Assembly (NCBI GenBank): GCA_023078555.1
Contig: CM041197.1
Span: forward strand, 5,725,810 to 5,789,809
Direction: 5' to 3'
Source of the DNA: Ulva prolifera
Lineage: Eukaryota > Chlorophyta > Ulvophyceae > Ulvales > Ulvaceae
DNA: 64,000 bases
Of the stretch, positions 61,601 to 64,000 are shown piece after piece (positions within the stretch are counted from its first letter, which is position 1; each line of letters begins with the position of its first letter). A program made the position numbers and the translations under genes. Under the pieces are notes generated by a model. The model made no database searches. It was not told the origin of the DNA and worked only from the letters and a program-made list of their open reading frames with translations.

Positions 61601-64000
61601 TGCGCACGTCCGTTATGAGCAACATGCTTCCCTGTCACCTTGAAGTTGAAAAGTTCACAGGTGCTGAATATGTAATGCATTGGCTCATCGAGAAAAGATT
61701 TTCCACACGTCGAAGTTGAGTGCTTTACTACAACACACTCTTCACATGACATAGGTGTGTGTGACCTTTGCGCACGTCCGTTAAGAGCAACATGCTTCCC
61801 TGTCACCTTGAAGTTGAAAAGTTCACAGGTGCTGAATATGAAATGTATTGGCTCATCGAGAAAAGATTTTCCACACGTCGAAGTTGAGTGCTTTACTACA
61901 ACACACTCTTCACATGACATAGGTGTGTGTGACCTTTGCGCACGTCCGTTAAGAGCAACATGCTTCCCTGTCACCTTGAAGTTGAAAAGTTCACAGGTGC
62001 TGAATATGAAATGTATTGGCTCATCGAGAAAAGATTTTCCACACGTCGAAGTTGAGTGCTTTACTACAACACACTCTACACATGACATAGGTGTGTATGA
62101 CCTTTGCGCACGTCCGTTGAGAGCAACATGCTTCCCTGTCACCTTGAAGTTGAAAAGTTCACAGGTGCTGAATATGAAATGTATTGGCTCATCGAGAAAT
62201 GATTTTTCACACGTCGAAGTTAAGTGCTTTACTACAACACACTCTACACATGACATAGATGTGTGTGACCTTTGCGCACGTCCGTTAAAGCGCAACCGGC
62301 ATCCCTGTCACCTAGTAGTTGAAAAGTTCACAGGCGCTGTATATGGCATGCATTTACTCAGCGAGAAGAGAATTCGACACATTGGATCAGAGCGCTACTC
62401 TAGAACACACTTATCCCAAGACATAGGTGTGTGTGACCTTTGCGCACGTCCGTTATGAGCAACATGCTTCCCTGTCACCTTGAAGTTGAAAAGTTCACAG
62501 GTGCTGAATATGTAATGTATTGGCTCATCGAGAAATGATTTTTCACACGTCGAAGTTGAGGGCTTTACTACAACACACTTAACACAAGATATAGGTGTGT
62601 GTGACCTTTGCGCACGTCCGTTAAAGCGCAACCGGGTTCCCTGTCACCTAAAAGTTAAAAAGTTCACAGGTGCTAGATATGTAATGTATTGGCTCATAGA
62701 GAAAAGATTTTCCACACGTCGAAGTTGAGTGCTTCACTACAACACACTCTACACATGACATAGATGTGTGTGACCTTTGCGCACGTCCGTTAAAGCGCAA
62801 CCGGCATCCCTGTCACCTAGTAGTTGAAAAGTTCACAGGCGCTGTATATGGCATGCATTTACTCAGCGAGAAGAGAATTCGACACATTGGATCAGAGCGC
62901 TACTCTAGAACACACTTATCACAAGACATAGGTGTGTGTGACCTTTGCGCACGTCCGTTATGAGCAACATGCTTCCCTGTCACCTTGAAGTTGAAAAGTT
63001 CACAGGTGCTGAATATGTAATGCATTGGCTCATCGAGAAAAGATTTTCCACACGTCGAAGTTGAGTGCTTTACTACAACACACTCTTCACATGACATAGG
63101 TGTGTGTGACCTTTGCGCACGTCCGTTAAGAGCAACATGCTTCCCTGTCACCTTGAAGTTGAAAAGTTCACAGGTGCTGAATATGAAATGTATTGGCTCA
63201 TCGAGAAAAGATTTTCCACACGTCGAAGTTGAGTGCTTTACTACAACACACTCTTCACATGACATAGGTGTGTGTGACCTTTGCGCACGTCCGTTAAGAG
63301 CAACATGCTTCCCTGTCACCTTGAAGTTGAAAAGTTCACAGGTGCTGAATATGAAATGTATTGGCTCATCGAGAAAAGATTTTCCACACGTCGAAGTTGA
63401 GTGCTTTACTACAACACACTCTACACATGACATAGGTGTGTATGACCTTTGCGCACGTCCGTTGAGAGCAACATGCTTCCCTGTCACCTTGAAGTTGAAA
63501 AGTTCACAGGTGCTGAATATGAAATGTATTGGCTCATCGAGAAATGATTTTTCACACGTCGAAGTTAAGTGCTTTACTACAACACACTCTACACATGACA
63601 TAGATGTGTGTGACCTTTGCGCACGTCCGTTAAAGCGCAACCGGCATCCCTGTCACCTAGTAGTTGAAAAGTTCACAGGCGCTGTATATGGCATGCATTT
63701 ACTCAGCGAGAAGAGAATTCGACACATTGGATCAGAGCGCTACTCTAGAACACACTTATCCCAAGACATAGGTGTGTGTGACCTTTGCGCACGTCCGTTA
63801 TGAGCAACATGCTTCCCTGTCACCTTGAAGTTGAAAAGTTCACAGGTGCTGAATATGTAATGTATTGGCTCATCGAGAAATGATTTTTCACACGTCGAAG
63901 TTGAGGGCTTTACTACAACACACTTAACACAAGATATAGGTGTGTGTGACCTTTGCGCACGTCCGTTAAAGCGCAACCGGGTTCCCTGTCACCTAAAAGT
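58697..64000 (+). repeat. Right-end HOR: 1345 bp eight-monomer unit, plus a longer 2353 bp relative
   Basis: Segments start at 58,697, 61,050, 62,395 and 63,740. The last two intervals are 1345 bp each (seven 168 bp units plus one 169 bp C unit). The first is 2353 bp, the same arrangement with six more A units. The 61,050 and 62,395 copies share even small private changes such as gtgtatgacc (62,094 and 63,439). The HOR continues past the window end, so this is a currently homogenised part of the array. Confidence 0.93.

Larger units (their letters stand above)
1..64000. repeat. ~168 bp satellite DNA tandem array filling the window
   Basis: The core gtgtgacctttgcgca recurs about every 168 bp from the first line to the last, for example with gtgacc starting at 91, 260, 428, 596 and 764. 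All copies point the same way, and I saw no inverted unit and no inserted unique sequence. About 381 monomers fit. Spacings depart from 168 by only 1-2 bp, at hybrid monomers (167 or 169) or where a GT is added (170). A 168 bp period is close to one nucleosome plus linker, as in many centromeric satellites. That supports, but does not prove, a centromeric or heterochromatic role. Neither end of the array lies in the window. Confidence 0.99.

Noticed and set aside
1-64000. CRISPR array
   Set aside because: There are no short repeats separated by unique spacers. The whole 168 bp unit repeats, and no cas-like gene is present.
1-64000. Transposon, LTR or rolling-circle element origin of the array
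   Set aside because: I saw no terminal repeats, target-site duplications, transposase or reverse transcriptase coding, or poly-A tails, and no orientation change in the array.

Overview
The whole 64 kb window is one uninterrupted head-to-tail tandem array of a ~168 bp satellite monomer (about 381 units). I find no unique sequence, protein-coding gene, RNA gene, transposon or CRISPR array. A satellite array this long, with a near-nucleosomal monomer and nested higher-order repeats (HORs), points to eukaryotic constitutive heterochromatin such as a centromere, pericentromere, subtelomere or heterochromatic block. Nothing in the sequence identifies the species or clade, and I do not recognise the monomer as a named satellite.

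Monomers fall into two main families plus recombinants. Type A (168 bp) is the most common. Type B (168 bp) shares the head core (gtgtgacctttgcgcacgtc) but has a different tail carrying gcatgc, gaattc, agcgct and usually tctaga. Type C has a B-like head and an A-like tail and is 169 bp. The reciprocal A-head/B-tail chimera is 167 bp. These lengths follow from compensating 1-bp indels between A and B.

Layout: (1) 1-763, a divergent left segment with a 505 bp trimer repeat. (2) 764 to ~15,480, the left domain: mostly A monomers with 'gaatatgtaatg', B monomers mostly with 'ctctaaaaaac', BB pairs at 3.3 and 5.0 kb, and C+B blocks between 8.1 and 14.6 kb. (3) ~15.5-57.3 kb, the right domain: mostly A monomers with 'gaatatgaaatg' and B monomers with 'ctctagaacac', arranged in HORs of 504, 672, 840, 1176, 1680, 1848, 2352, 2520, 2688 and ~4031 bp. 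A small island at 50.75-51.17 kb has left-domain character. (4) ~57.3-64 kb, where type C monomers reappear inside a 1345 bp eight-monomer HOR that runs off the window.

Because 168 = 3 x 56, any frame without a stop in one monomer stays open across many. This produces long apparent ORFs on both strands, up to 862 codons on the minus strand. I treat all of them as by-products of the period and annotate none as genes. The real content of the window is its record of unequal exchange, segmental amplification, monomer hybridisation and homogenisation.
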